Below, piece after piece: positions 9,589-20,632 of a stretch of DNA of 64,000 nucleotides (positions within the stretch are counted from its first letter, which is position 1; each line of letters begins with the position of its first letter). Source of the DNA: an uncultured SAR116 cluster alpha proteobacterium (GTDB taxonomy: Bacteria; Pseudomonadota; Alphaproteobacteria; Puniceispirillales; Marisalimonadaceae). The notes under the pieces are model-generated. The model had not been told where the DNA came from and did no database searches. It was given only the letters and a program-made list of their open reading frames with translations. Where the stretch lies: positions 1 to 64,000 of the forward strand of contig CACIWG010000005.1 of the NCBI GenBank assembly GCA_902590245.1, written 5' to 3'. The position numbers and the translations under genes are program-made.

Positions 9589-11379
9589 ATGACTAATTAT
9601 GAAATTATAGACCACGAACATGATGTTTTAGTTGTTGGAGCAGGTGGCGCAGGTTTAAGGGCTACTGTAGGAATGGTTCAAAAAGGTTTTAAGACTGCTT
9701 GTATTACTAAAGTATTTCCAACTAGAAGTCATACTGTTGCGGCACAAGGTGGAATTGGTGCAGCGTTAAATAATATGGGAGAAGATGATAATTGGAAGTA
9801 TCATATGTATGACACCGTTAAGGGATCAGACTGGTTAGGTGATCAAGATTCCATTGAGTACATGTGTAAAAATGCTATACCTTCTGTTATTGAACTTGAG
9901 AATTTTGGTGTTCCGTTTTCTAGAACAGATGAAGGTAAAATTTATCAAAGACCTTTTGGTGGTCACACTTTAGATTATGGAAAAAGCATGGCAAGAAGAG
10001 CCTGTGCTGCTGCAGACAGAACTGGACATGCTATTCTTCACACACTTTACCAACAATGTTTAAAACACAATGCTGAGTTTTTTATTGAATATTATGCTCT
10101 TGACTTAATTATGGATAAAAATGGTGCGTGTAAAGGAGTGATTGCTATTAGTTTAGAAGATGGCAAGCTTCATAGATTCAGAGCACATAAAACTGTTTTA
10201 GCTACAGGTGGTTATGGAAGAGTATATTTTTCTTGTACCTCTGCTCACACTTGTACAGGAGATGGAAATGCTATGGTATTAAGAGCTGGATTACCATTAC
10301 AAGATATGGAGTTTGTTCAATTTCATCCTACTGGAGTTTATGGAGCTGGTGTTTTAATTACAGAAGGCGCAAGAGGAGAAGGTGGATACTTAACAAACTC
10401 TGAAGGCGAGAGGTTTATGGAGAGGTATGCTCCTACAGCTAAAGACTTGGCTAGTAGAGATGTTGTGTCTCGTGCCATGACAATAGAAATTAATGAAGGT
10501 AGGGGCATAGGTCCAAAAAAAGACCATATTAACTTACACCTCCATCATATTGACCCTGAGACTTTGCATACAAGATTACCTGGGATTAGTGAAACAGCAA
10601 AAATTTTCTGTGGTGTGGATGTAACTAAGGAACCTATCCCAGTTTTACCAACAGTACATTATAATATGGGCGGAATACCAACAAATTTCCATGGAGAGGT
10701 TCTGTCGCCTACAGATGATGATCAGCATAATGTTGTCCCTGGATTAATGGCTATTGGTGAAGCTGCATGTGTTTCAGTTCATGGAGCAAATAGATTAGGA
10801 ACAAATTCACTTTTAGATATAGTTGTTTTTGGGAGAGCTGCCGCCATGAGAACAGAAGATACTTTGAAAAAAAATCAAAAACACTCATCAATAGATAAAG
10901 AAGCAATTGATAAAATAATTGATCGTCTTGATAAGGTTCGCTATTCAAAAGGAGATGCTTCAGTTGGTGAAGTTAGATCAGCAATGCAAAATGCTATGCA
11001 AAAACATGCAGCTGTATTTAGGTCAAATGACTCCCTTCAAGAAGGGGTTCAAAAAATAGATAAGATTAGTATCGATATGAAAAATGTAAGCATTAAAGAT
11101 AAATCATTAATATTCAATACTGATTTAATAGAATCACTTGAGTTAGAAAACTTAATGCAACAAGCAATTGTTACCATGAGATCAGCTGACCAAAGAAAAG
11201 AATCACGTGGTGCACATGCTCATGAGGATTTCCCTAATAGAGATGATAAAGATTGGATGAAACACACAGTCATGTGGTTAGACAAATCAAACAAATCTAA
11301 ATTATCTTATAGAGATGTTAACCTGAATACATTATCTAATGAAGTTAAATCAATTCCCCCAGTTGCAAGGGTTTATTAA
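9589..11379 (+). CDS. sdhA: Succinate dehydrogenase flavoprotein subunit
   Basis: This is the catalytic subunit that oxidises succinate to fumarate with covalently bound FAD. It has 596 residues. It shows the FAD dinucleotide motif [11 protein letters not shown] (about 15-25), the FAD-linking histidine His48 in [11 protein letters not shown], and the active-site segments [12 protein letters not shown], and [13 protein letters not shown]. An AAAGGA site lies about ten bases before the ATG. It is complete and unremarkable. Confidence 0.98.
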   Translation: MTNYEIIDHEHDVLVVGAGGAGLRATVGMVQKGFKTACITKVFPTRSHTVAAQGGIGAALNNMGEDDNWKYHMYDTVKGSDWLGDQDSIEYMCKNAIPSVIELENFGVPFSRTDEGKIYQRPFGGHTLDYGKSMARRACAAADRTGHAILHTLYQQCLKHNAEFFIEYYALDLIMDKNGACKGVIAISLEDGKLHRFRAHKTVLATGGYGRVYFSCTSAHTCTGDGNAMVLRAGLPLQDMEFVQFHPTGVYGAGVLITEGARGEGGYLTNSEGERFMERYAPTAKDLASRDVVSRAMTIEINEGRGIGPKKDHINLHLHHIDPETLHTRLPGISETAKIFCGVDVTKEPIPVLPTVHYNMGGIPTNFHGEVLSPTDDDQHNVVPGLMAIGEAACVSVHGANRLGTNSLLDIVVFGRAAAMRTEDTLKKNQKHSSIDKEAIDKIIDRLDKVRYSKGDASVGEVRSAMQNAMQKHAAVFRSNDSLQEGVQKIDKISIDMKNVSIKDKSLIFNTDLIESLELENLMQQAIVTMRSADQRKESRGAHAHEDFPNRDDKDWMKHTVMWLDKSNKSKLSYRDVNLNTLSNEVKSIPPVARVY

Positions 11380-11393
11380 TTAAGGAGTAATTA

Positions 11394-12170
11394 ATGGCTG
11401 AGTTTAGTTTACCAAAAAACTCAAAAGTACAAGTAGGTAAAGATTTTCCATATAAGGGTAAGTCTGAAAATAAAAAGGTGTTTAACATCTATAGATGGTC
11501 ACCTGATGATGATGATAATCCAAGAATAGATACATATACAATAGACATGGATGACTGCGGTCCAATGGTTTTGGATGCCTTAATTAAAATAAAAGATGAA
11601 GTAGATTCATCTCTTACATTTAGGAGATCATGTAGAGAAGGAATATGTGGATCATGTTCAATGAATGTGGATGGAACAAACACTCTAGCTTGTTTGAAAT
11701 CAATCGAAGATGTAAAAGGTTCAGTTAATATATATCCCTTACCACACATGCCTGTTATAAAAGATTTAGTTCCAGATCTTACGGATGCATACAAGCAATT
11801 AACATCAATTAAGCCGTGGTTACAGACTGAAAATAAACCAAAAGAAGGAAGTGAAAGACATCAATCACCTAAAGAAAGAGAAAAGCTAGATGGACTCTGG
11901 GAATGTGTGCTTTGTTTTTCTTGTTCTACATCATGCCCGTCTTATTGGTGGAATGGTGACAAGTATTTAGGACCTGCTGCATTACTGCAAGCTTATAGAT
12001 GGATTGCAGATAGTAGAGATGAAGCTAAAGAAGAGAGACTTAAAGATTTACAAGATTCCTTTAAGCTTTATAGGTGCCATACAATTATGAATTGTACTAA
12101 AACGTGTCCTAAAGGTTTAAATCCTGCAAAAGCTATTGGTGAAATTAAAAAACTTCAACTAGAAACTTAA
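11394..12170 (+). CDS. sdhB: Succinate dehydrogenase iron-sulfur subunit
   Basis: SdhB carries electrons from FAD to quinone through three Fe-S clusters. The 258 residues contain the [2Fe-2S] ligands in [15 protein letters not shown] with a later Cys (TLAC), the [4Fe-4S] ligands in [12 protein letters not shown], and the [3Fe-4S]/[4Fe-4S] ligands in [17 protein letters not shown]. The ribosome-binding site AAGGAG is strong. It starts 14 bases after the sdhA stop. Confidence 0.98.
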   Translation: MAEFSLPKNSKVQVGKDFPYKGKSENKKVFNIYRWSPDDDDNPRIDTYTIDMDDCGPMVLDALIKIKDEVDSSLTFRRSCREGICGSCSMNVDGTNTLACLKSIEDVKGSVNIYPLPHMPVIKDLVPDLTDAYKQLTSIKPWLQTENKPKEGSERHQSPKEREKLDGLWECVLCFSCSTSCPSYWWNGDKYLGPAALLQAYRWIADSRDEAKEERLKDLQDSFKLYRCHTIMNCTKTCPKGLNPAKAIGEIKKLQLET

Positions 12171-12189
12171 TTCTTTTTAAGGTCTATTT

Positions 12190-13257
12190 GTGAATGGTCA
12201 AAGAGACACAATCTTTGAAATAGCTAAGAATATGAAAATAGACCTTGATGAAGGTCAAAAATTTATTAGTGAAAATTTAGATAAACTTGGAATAGATTTA
12301 GAACAAAAGTCCAAAAAATTTTCTTTTCCATTCTTTAACAAATCAAGTGATTTTAAAGGTCTTTATATTTACGGAGGAGTTGGAAGAGGAAAATCAATGA
12401 TAATGGATATTTTTTTTGAAAATATTATATTAGAGAATAAGAGAAGAATGCATTTCCATGACTTTATGAAAGAAGTTCATGCTAAAATATATTCTATAGG
12501 TCAAAAAAATAAAAATATTGATCCAGTCCAGGTTTTTGCAAAAAAATTTATAGAAAAAACAAAATTGTTGTGTTTTGACGAAATGGAAATCCGGGACATT
12601 GCTGATGCAATGATTATCTACAGATTATTTAAAAGCTTATTCTCATTGGGGTTAACTCTAGTAACAACTTCTAATCAACCTCCAGAAAATTTATATAAAA
12701 ATGGACTTCACAGAGACAGATTTTTACCATTTATAGATTTAATTAATTCTAATATGAAAGTATCCCAAATCAAGGAAGGAAAAGATTGGAGAAAATCTTT
12801 ACTTATAGGTAAAAAAACTTGGTTAAATCCAATAAATTCATCAAATAAAAATATTGCTAATAAAATTTTTAGCCAATTGACCCAAGGTTTTAATGTTAAG
12901 GAAGAAGAAATAATAGTATCAGGTAGAAAAATTAGAATTCCTAATTCTGCAGGTGGCATCGCAGCGTTTGATTTTAAAGATTTATGCGAAAAACCCTTAG
13001 CTGCATCTGATTATGTAGAGTTAGCTGATAAATTTAAGGGATTTTTAATTAATAATATTCCTAGTTTAGGCAAGAATCAAAATAACGAATCAAGAAGGTT
13101 TATTTGGCTTATAGATGCACTCTATGACCGAAAATGCTTTCTAATCGCTACATCAGAAGTTGATATAAAAAAATTATATACAGGAACGGAATGGAAGTTT
13201 GAGTTTAGTCGAACGATTTCAAGATTACTTGAAATGTCTCAGGTTGTAGAAAATTAA
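12190..13257 (+). CDS. zapE: Cell division ATPase ZapE (AFG1-like)
   Basis: This is a P-loop AAA-type ATPase of the AFG1/ZapE family, linked in E. coli to FtsZ ring stability and in mitochondria to respiratory protein quality control. Walker A is YGGVGRGKSM (about residues 61-70) and Walker B is LLCFDEMEI (about 128-136). The arginine-containing HRDRFLPFI region is also present. It is 355 residues long and begins with GTG, 19 bases after sdhB. Its position between sdhB and mdh is common in alphaproteobacteria and hints at a respiratory-chain role. Confidence 0.93.
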   Translation: MNGQRDTIFEIAKNMKIDLDEGQKFISENLDKLGIDLEQKSKKFSFPFFNKSSDFKGLYIYGGVGRGKSMIMDIFFENIILENKRRMHFHDFMKEVHAKIYSIGQKNKNIDPVQVFAKKFIEKTKLLCFDEMEIRDIADAMIIYRLFKSLFSLGLTLVTTSNQPPENLYKNGLHRDRFLPFIDLINSNMKVSQIKEGKDWRKSLLIGKKTWLNPINSSNKNIANKIFSQLTQGFNVKEEEIIVSGRKIRIPNSAGGIAAFDFKDLCEKPLAASDYVELADKFKGFLINNIPSLGKNQNNESRRFIWLIDALYDRKCFLIATSEVDIKKLYTGTEWKFEFSRTISRLLEMSQVVEN

Positions 13258-13304
13258 CTCAGATAGCTTGATTATAATTAAAAACGAAGTATTGTATCTG
13301 ATGA

Positions 13305-14276
<972 letters not shown>

Positions 14277-14288
14277 GTAATATAAATT

Positions 14289-15452
14289 ATGAATATTCAC
14301 GAGCATCAAGCTAAAGGATTACTAAGAAAATTTGGTGTTTCAGTTCCAGATGGATACCCAGCTTTCACAGTTGAAGAGGCAGTTAACAATGCAAAAAAAC
14401 TACCTGGTCCCGTATATGTTGTTAAAGCACAAATTCACGCAGGAGGTAGAGGTAAAGCTGGAGGTGTGAAAGTTGTAAAAAATATTGAAGAAGTTGAAAA
14501 AGCCTCTGAAGAAATTTTAGGAAAAGTTTTAGTTACACCTCAAACTGGTTCTAAAGGAAAAAAAGTTCAAAGATTATATATAGAAGATGGATGTCAAATT
14601 GATAAAGAATTTTATTTTTCAATTTTAGTTGATAGAAACGCTGGGTGTATTTCTATAATTTCATCTACTGAGGGTGGTGTTAATATTGAAGAAGTAGCAG
14701 AAAAAACTCCTGAGAAAATTATTAAAGTTAGGGTTGATCCTAAAGGCGGATTTATGCCATTTCATGCAAGAATTATTGCTAATGGACTTAAACTCTCAGG
14801 TGATGCTTTTAAACAAAGTTATAGTTTTTTTTCTAAAATTTATAAAACTTTTGTTGATTTAGATGCTAGCTTGGTAGAGATAAATCCACTTGTGCTTTCA
14901 AAAGAAAATAAGTTAATCGCACTTGATGCAAAAATGTCTTTTGACAGTAATAGTTTATTTAGACAGTCAGAAGTTTTGGAACTTAAAGATGAAACAGAAG
15001 AAGAACCTTCTGAGACATTAGCTAAAAAATTTGACTTAGCATACATAAAGTTGGATGGTGAAATTGGTTGTTTAGTCAATGGTGCTGGATTAGCTATGGC
15101 AACTATGGATATCATAAATCTTAAAGGTTCATCACCAGCTAATTTTTTAGATGTAGGTGGAAGTGCTACTAAAGAAAAAGTTAAAGAAGCATTCAAGATA
15201 ATTTTGTCTGATGAAGCTGTTAAAGGGATTTTGGTAAACATATTTGGTGGTATAATGAGATGTGATATTATTGCAGAAGGCGTTGTAGCAGCTGCTAGTG
15301 ATTTGGAGCTTGATAAGCCCCTCGTTGTACGACTTTCAGGAACAAACGTAGAGAAAGGAAAAGAGATTTTATCTAAATCTGATCTTCAAATTATTTCAGC
15401 TGATGATCTTGATGACGCAGCTGAAAAAATAGTTAGGGCTGTAAAAGGATAA
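14289..15452 (+). CDS. sucC: Succinate-CoA ligase beta subunit
   Basis: This ATP-grasp subunit carries the nucleotide site for substrate-level phosphorylation from succinyl-CoA. The 387 residues begin [17 protein letters not shown]. They include the nucleotide-binding [15 protein letters not shown] (about 46-60) and the [16 protein letters not shown] segment near the C terminus, which contacts the CoA-binding alpha subunit. It lies three bases upstream of sucD and is clearly co-expressed with it. Confidence 0.98.
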   Translation: MNIHEHQAKGLLRKFGVSVPDGYPAFTVEEAVNNAKKLPGPVYVVKAQIHAGGRGKAGGVKVVKNIEEVEKASEEILGKVLVTPQTGSKGKKVQRLYIEDGCQIDKEFYFSILVDRNAGCISIISSTEGGVNIEEVAEKTPEKIIKVRVDPKGGFMPFHARIIANGLKLSGDAFKQSYSFFSKIYKTFVDLDASLVEINPLVLSKENKLIALDAKMSFDSNSLFRQSEVLELKDETEEEPSETLAKKFDLAYIKLDGEIGCLVNGAGLAMATMDIINLKGSSPANFLDVGGSATKEKVKEAFKIILSDEAVKGILVNIFGGIMRCDIIAEGVVAAASDLELDKPLVVRLSGTNVEKGKEILSKSDLQIISADDLDDAAEKIVRAVKG

Positions 15453-15455
15453 TAG

Positions 15456-16334
15456 ATGTCAATTTTAGTTAACAAAAATACAAAAGTTATTTGTCAAGGG
15501 TTTACTGGGGGTCAAGGTACATTTCATTCTGAACAAGCTATAGCATATGGAACAAATATGGTTGGAGGCGTAACTCCTGGTAAAGGTGGTACTAAGCATT
15601 TAGATTTACCAGTATTTAATACAGTTAAAGAAGCTAATGATAATTTAGAAATAGACGCTTCAGTTATATATGTGCCACCACCATTTGCAGCAGATTCTAT
15701 AATTGAAGCAATTGATGCAAAAATACCATTAATTATTTGTATTACAGAGGGTATACCAGTTCAGGACATGATAAAAGTAAAGAATTTTCTCAAAGATTCT
15801 AGTTCAAGACTTATAGGCCCAAATTGTCCTGGAATAATTACACCTGGGGAATGTAAAATTGGCATTATGCCTGGATCAATTCATAAACCAGGAAAAATAG
15901 GAATTGTATCTAGATCAGGGACATTGACCTATGAAGCTGTTGATCAAACAACTGCTGTAAATTTAGGGCAGTCAACATGTGTTGGCATAGGTGGTGATCC
16001 ATTAAATGGAACAAACTTTATTGACTGTTTAGACTTGTTTTTGTCAGATGAACAAACTGAAGCAATTCTAATGATAGGTGAAATAGGAGGTTCTGCAGAA
16101 GAAGAGGCTGCGGAATTTCTAAAAAATCATAAAATAAAAAAACCTGTTGCTGGATTTATTGCAGGAAGAACGGCACCTCCTGGACGTACTATGGGTCATG
16201 CAGGTGCGATAGTAAGTGGTGGTAGTGGAGATGCAGATTCTAAAATATCTAAATTTAAAGAATGTAAAATTGAAGTAGCTAATTCACCATCAGATCTTGG
16301 TAAAGCAGTTTTAAGAGCGATTAATAAAACATAG
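15456..16334 (+). CDS. sucD: Succinate-CoA ligase alpha subunit
   Basis: SucD carries the CoA-binding domain and the histidine that is phosphorylated during catalysis, here His248 in [14 protein letters not shown]. CoA-binding motifs [11 protein letters not shown] and GVTPGKGG are near the N terminus, and [12 protein letters not shown] follows. Its length of 292 residues is normal. An 84-base spacer follows before sucA, which carries promoter-like elements. Confidence 0.98.
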   Translation: MSILVNKNTKVICQGFTGGQGTFHSEQAIAYGTNMVGGVTPGKGGTKHLDLPVFNTVKEANDNLEIDASVIYVPPPFAADSIIEAIDAKIPLIICITEGIPVQDMIKVKNFLKDSSSRLIGPNCPGIITPGECKIGIMPGSIHKPGKIGIVSRSGTLTYEAVDQTTAVNLGQSTCVGIGGDPLNGTNFIDCLDLFLSDEQTEAILMIGEIGGSAEEEAAEFLKNHKIKKPVAGFIAGRTAPPGRTMGHAGAIVSGGSGDADSKISKFKECKIEVANSPSDLGKAVLRAINKT

Positions 16335-16343
16335 TAAATTAAC

Positions 16344-16402
16344 TTGATCTTGAGTTAGATTTGATGTGTATAATGTATAATAAGGTATATGATATAACTC
16401 AA
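16344..16402 (+). promoter_or_regulatory. Candidate sucA promoter / leader structure
   Basis: The spacer between sucD and sucA contains two overlapping TATAAT boxes (16369-16374 and 16376-16381) and TTG-type -35 candidates at 16344 and 16350, with non-ideal spacing (13, 19 or 20). An 8-base inverted repeat, TTGAGTTA (16350-16357) and TAACTCAA (16395-16402), flanks the -10 boxes. It could be an operator pair or a leader stem. The evidence is sequence pattern only. Confidence 0.35.
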
Positions 16403-16418
16403 TTAATAGGCTAACAAT

Positions 16419-19316
16419 ATGTCAGATAAAAATTTTGATCAAACATTTCTTTCAGGCTCTAATTCCGTTTTTATAAATGATTTGCTTAACAAATGGGAAA
16501 ATGATCCAAAGTCTGTTCCTGAAGACTGGTCGAAGTGGTTTAAAGAAATCGGATCTGAAATTGCGGACAAAGGGCCAAGTTGGGCAAAAGAAAATAATAG
16601 AGTTGTAGGTGCTATCGATGTAGAAGAATCTGTGAAAGCAGTTGCTCAAGGTATAGTTGGAAAAGGTAAAATTTCTGCATCTGACTTAAGATCAGCAACA
16701 ACTGACTCTTTAAGAGCAATAATGTTAATCAGAGCTTATAGAATTAGAGGTCATTTGTTAGCTAATTTAGATCCTTTAAAATTGTATGAGCCTGATATTC
16801 ACCCCGAGCTTGATCCTAAGACTTATGGCTTTAAAGAAGAAGATTGGGATCGACCAATTTTTATAGATAATGTTTTGGGAATGGAGAGCGCCACTTTAAA
16901 TCAAATAATGGATATCCTTAAAGAAACTTATTGTGGTTCTATTGGTGTGGAATTTATGCATGTTCAAGATCCGTCTCAAAAAGCTTGGATACAGGAAAGA
17001 ATAGAATCGATCAGAAATACAACTCAATTTACAGATAATGGCAAAAAAGCAATTTTTGAACGACTAGTTGGCGCAGAAACATTTGAACAATTTCTTCATA
17101 AAAAATATGCAGGAACAAAAAGATTTGGACTAGATGGTTCAGAATCTGTTGTTCCAGCTATTGAACAAATTTTAAAAAGAGGAAGTCAATTAGGCTTAAA
17201 AGAGGTTGTAATCGGTATGGCCCATAGAGGAAGACTAAATGTGTTATATAACGTATTAAATAAACCATTTAGAGCAATTATTTCGGAATTTTTAGGAAAT
17301 CTTGCCAATCCTGAAGAAGCCGGGGGATCTGGTGATGTAAAATATCACATGGGTGCTTCTGCTGATAGAGAGTTTGATAATGAAAATGTCCATTTATCTC
17401 TTCAAGCAAACCCATCTCACTTGGAAGTAGTTGCCCCAGTTGTAATTGGAAGAGTTCGTGCAAAACAACTTCAGCATAATGACACAGAAGAAAGGAATTC
17501 TGTATTAGGCATAGTTTTGCATGGTGATGCTGCGTTTGCAGGTCAAGGTATAGTTGCAGAAACTTTTGATTTTTCAGGTTTAAGAGGATACAAAACAGGT
17601 GGAACCATTCACGTTATTATCAATAACCAAATTGGTTTTACAACAAGTCCAAATTTTTCAAGATCAAGTCCATACTGTACGGATGTAGCTAAGATGGTCA
17701 TGGCACCAATTTTTCACGTAAATGGTGATGACCCAGAGGCAGTTGTTCACGTTGCAAGAATTGCAACAGAATTTAGACAAAAGTTTTCCTGTGATGTGGT
17801 TTTAGATGTAATTTGTTACAGAAGATTTGGTCATAATGAAGGTGACGAACCTGCGTTTACTCAACCTTCAATGTATAAAAAAATAGCTTTGCATGAAAGT
17901 ATTAGTAAAATCTACAGCCAAAAATTGATTAGTGAAGGCACGATAACTAAACAAGATGCTGATCAAGAATTAAAAAAACATAACGACTTTCTAGAAAAAG
18001 AATTTGAGGCTGGAAGCAGTTACAAACCAAATAAAGCTGATTGGTTAGACGGCCAATGGTCAGGATTAAAAGCTGCTCCTGATCGTGAAGATAGAAGAGG
18101 AGATACATCTGTTAAACTAGATACATTAAAACAAATTGGTTTATCAATTACTGAACTTCCTGAAGGATATGAACTAAATAAAAAATTAGTTAGAATTATT
18201 GAAAATAGAAGAAAATCAATAAATGAAGAAAAAAATATAGATTGGTCAACTGCTGAACATTTAGCTTTTGGAACACTTTTGGATGAAGGTCATCCCGTAA
18301 GGTTGTCAGGGCAAGATAGTTGTAGAGGCACCTTTTCTCAAAGACATGCCGTATTTGTAGATCAAAATAATGAAAACAGATATATACCTTTAAATAATTT
18401 AAAAGAAAATCAACCTCAATTTGAAGTTATTGACTCACCTTTATCAGAGGCTTCAGTGTTAGGCTTTGAATATGGATATTCTTTGACAGAACCCTCAGCA
18501 TTAGTTATGTGGGAAGCACAATTTGGTGATTTTGCAAACGGTGCTCAAGTGATTGTTGATCAATTTATATCTAGTGGAGAAGCAAAATGGCTAAGGATGT
18601 CAGGTTTAGTTATGTTACTGCCTCATGGTTACGAAGGGCAAGGTCCTGAGCACTCTTCAGCTAGATTAGAAAGATATTTACAGCTTTGTGGTGAAGATAA
18701 TATGCAAGTGTTAAATTGTAGTACACCAGCAAATTATTTTCATGCTCTCAGAAGACAATTAAAAAGAGAGTTTAGAAAACCATTAATTATAATGACCCCC
18801 AAAAGTTTACTTAGGCATAAGTTGTGTGTTTCTAATTTATCAGATATGGCAGAAAACACATCATTCCACAGAATTATATTAGATTCTAACAAAAATCTGA
18901 AAGACAAAAATATTAATCGCGTTGTTATCTGTTCTGGTAAAATATTCTATCATCTTTACGAGGAAAGAGAGAAAAACAATATTACTGATGTTAAGTTGTT
19001 AAGGTTAGAGCAAATTTATCCTTTTCCAAGTAAGACATTAGAAAAGGAATTAAAAAAAACACCAAACGCAAAGGTAATTTGGTGCCAAGAAGAACCAAAA
19101 AATATGGGTTCCTGGTTTTTTGTGGACAGAAATATTGAAGACGTTTTAATTAAGATAAACTCAAAGTTTTTAAGGCCAATTTATGTAGGTAGAGCAGAAG
19201 CAGCATCACCTGCAACAGGTTCACTTTCAAGACATCTTAAGGAGCAAGATGATATTGTTAAAGAATCTTTAAACTTGGTTAAACCAAATAAAAAAGAGAT
19301 TCGTGCTGCTGAATAG
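16419..19316 (+). CDS. sucA: 2-oxoglutarate dehydrogenase E1 component
   Basis: This thiamine-diphosphate enzyme decarboxylates 2-oxoglutarate and transfers succinyl to the E2 lipoyl group. The 965 residues include the N-terminal LLNKWENDPKSVPEDW segment, used for E2 binding in this family. They also include the substrate His region GMAHRGRLNVL, the ThDP motif GDAAFAGQG through NNQIGFTT, and the C-terminal domain GYEGQGPEHSSARLER. The long N terminus matters here because E1o N-tails bind the E2 core, and the partner E2 has an unusual layout. It lies 12 bases before sucB. Confidence 0.98.
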   Translation: MSDKNFDQTFLSGSNSVFINDLLNKWENDPKSVPEDWSKWFKEIGSEIADKGPSWAKENNRVVGAIDVEESVKAVAQGIVGKGKISASDLRSATTDSLRAIMLIRAYRIRGHLLANLDPLKLYEPDIHPELDPKTYGFKEEDWDRPIFIDNVLGMESATLNQIMDILKETYCGSIGVEFMHVQDPSQKAWIQERIESIRNTTQFTDNGKKAIFERLVGAETFEQFLHKKYAGTKRFGLDGSESVVPAIEQILKRGSQLGLKEVVIGMAHRGRLNVLYNVLNKPFRAIISEFLGNLANPEEAGGSGDVKYHMGASADREFDNENVHLSLQANPSHLEVVAPVVIGRVRAKQLQHNDTEERNSVLGIVLHGDAAFAGQGIVAETFDFSGLRGYKTGGTIHVIINNQIGFTTSPNFSRSSPYCTDVAKMVMAPIFHVNGDDPEAVVHVARIATEFRQKFSCDVVLDVICYRRFGHNEGDEPAFTQPSMYKKIALHESISKIYSQKLISEGTITKQDADQELKKHNDFLEKEFEAGSSYKPNKADWLDGQWSGLKAAPDREDRRGDTSVKLDTLKQIGLSITELPEGYELNKKLVRIIENRRKSINEEKNIDWSTAEHLAFGTLLDEGHPVRLSGQDSCRGTFSQRHAVFVDQNNENRYIPLNNLKENQPQFEVIDSPLSEASVLGFEYGYSLTEPSALVMWEAQFGDFANGAQVIVDQFISSGEAKWLRMSGLVMLLPHGYEGQGPEHSSARLERYLQLCGEDNMQVLNCSTPANYFHALRRQLKREFRKPLIIMTPKSLLRHKLCVSNLSDMAENTSFHRIILDSNKNLKDKNINRVVICSGKIFYHLYEEREKNNITDVKLLRLEQIYPFPSKTLEKELKKTPNAKVIWCQEEPKNMGSWFFVDRNIEDVLIKINSKFLRPIYVGRAEAASPATGSLSRHLKEQDDIVKESLNLVKPNKKEIRAAE

Positions 19317-19328
19317 AGTTTAATTTCT

Positions 19329-20627
19329 ATGAATAACATGAATGATAAAAACTTTGATTTGGTAATGCCTGCAGCTAAAAAATTAATTTTAGAAAATGAT
19401 TTAGATATAAATATCATTCAAGGCACAGGAAAAGACGGTAGAATAACCAAAGGTGATGTTTTATTTTTCTTAAAATCAAATGGCACATTACAAAAACAAA
19501 CAGATAACAAAAATCAGGAAGAAAATTTTAAAATTAATGAAAATAGAAAGGGGTCTGCAATGGATATAATTGTTCCTACACTAGGTGAGTCAATAGTAGA
19601 AGCCACAGTATCAAAATGGCTTAAAAATGAGGGGGAATATGTTGAAGTTGATGAACCTGTAGTTGAATTAGAAACTGATAAAGTGACACTCGAAGTTCCT
19701 GCACCAATATCAGGACTAATTGGGTCTATAATTGCTGCAGAAGGTGAAACGGTTGAAGTTGGGCAAAACATTGGAGCGCTTGATCCAAGTGGAAAAAAAT
19801 CATCTGATGATAAACCAAAAGCTAAAGAAAAAAATGACAAAGAGGAACAACAAATAGAAACTAAAGATTTAAAAACCTCATCTTCTGAAACAGATGTAAG
19901 AAAAGATGATGCTGTAAAGTTACCAAGTAACCAAGAAGAAATTGTTCCAATGTCTAGATTAAGGCAAGCAATTGCTAATAGACTAAAATCAGCACAAAAC
20001 ACAGCAGCAATTTTAACAACTTATAATGAAGTTGATATGACAGCATTAATGAAAATAAGATCATCATACCAGCCTAATTTTGAGAAAAAATTTGGAATAA
20101 AACTTGGATATATGAGCTTCTTTGTAAAAGCATGTATTAATGCATTAAAGGTTTATCCTGCTGTTAATGCAGAAATAAGAGATAATAACATCGTATATAA
20201 AAATTATTATAATATAGGTGTTGCAGTTGGAACTCCTGAAGGTTTAGTTGTACCAGTTTTAAAAAATGCAGAGGATATGGATTTTCCAGAAATTGAAAAA
20301 ACAATTGTAAATTTTGGAAAACAAGCAAGAGATGGTAATTTAACTATTCAAGACATGTCAAATGGTACGTTTACTATCTCAAATGGAGGTGTTTACGGCT
20401 CGATGTTGTCATCACCTATTCTTAACCCACCTCAATCTGGGATACTTGGAATGCATAACATTCAAAAAAGAGCAGTTGTTATAGATGATAAAGTTGAAAT
20501 CAGATCAATGATGTATTTGGCCTTATCTTATGACCATAGGATTATTGATGGAAGAGAGGCGGTTTCTTTCTTAGTAAATGTAAAAGAGAATCTTGAAGAT
20601 CCTCAACGAATGCTTATTGGAGTATAA
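19329..20627 (+). CDS. sucB: 2-oxoglutarate dehydrogenase E2 with permuted domain order
   Basis: This is dihydrolipoyl succinyltransferase, the core of the 2-oxoglutarate dehydrogenase complex. The catalytic domain (about 205-432) is typical and ends with the active-site [13 protein letters not shown]. The lipoyl domain spans about residues 78-152 with the lipoylated Lys118 in [12 protein letters not shown]. The peripheral subunit-binding domain, normally located after the lipoyl domain, is at residues ~9-50 ([11 protein letters not shown], then [17 protein letters not shown]). The segment between lipoyl and catalytic domains (about 153-204) is only a charged Lys/Glu/Ser linker. The ATG at 19329 has no clear ribosome-binding site, whereas the internal ATG at 19560 ([11 protein letters not shown]), the usual E2o start, follows GAAAGGGG by six bases. 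Confidence 0.93.
   Translation: MNNMNDKNFDLVMPAAKKLILENDLDINIIQGTGKDGRITKGDVLFFLKSNGTLQKQTDNKNQEENFKINENRKGSAMDIIVPTLGESIVEATVSKWLKNEGEYVEVDEPVVELETDKVTLEVPAPISGLIGSIIAAEGETVEVGQNIGALDPSGKKSSDDKPKAKEKNDKEEQQIETKDLKTSSSETDVRKDDAVKLPSNQEEIVPMSRLRQAIANRLKSAQNTAAILTTYNEVDMTALMKIRSSYQPNFEKKFGIKLGYMSFFVKACINALKVYPAVNAEIRDNNIVYKNYYNIGVAVGTPEGLVVPVLKNAEDMDFPEIEKTIVNFGKQARDGNLTIQDMSNGTFTISNGGVYGSMLSSPILNPPQSGILGMHNIQKRAVVIDDKVEIRSMMYLALSYDHRIIDGREAVSFLVNVKENLEDPQRMLIGV
19546..19553 (+). promoter_or_regulatory. Internal Shine-Dalgarno-like site inside sucB
   Basis: GAAAGGGG lies six bases before an in-frame ATG at 19560 that begins [11 protein letters not shown], the canonical N terminus of E2o lipoyl domains. 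No comparable site precedes the first ATG at 19329. A shorter 355-residue product lacking the subunit-binding domain may therefore be made in addition to, or instead of, the long form. Confidence 0.45.
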
Positions 20628-20632
20628 AAATT

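Noticed and set aside
19514..20002. Antisense 162-codon frame opposite the sucB linker and lipoyl domain
   Set aside because: Serine-rich translation of the reverse of a real conserved domain; no start signals.
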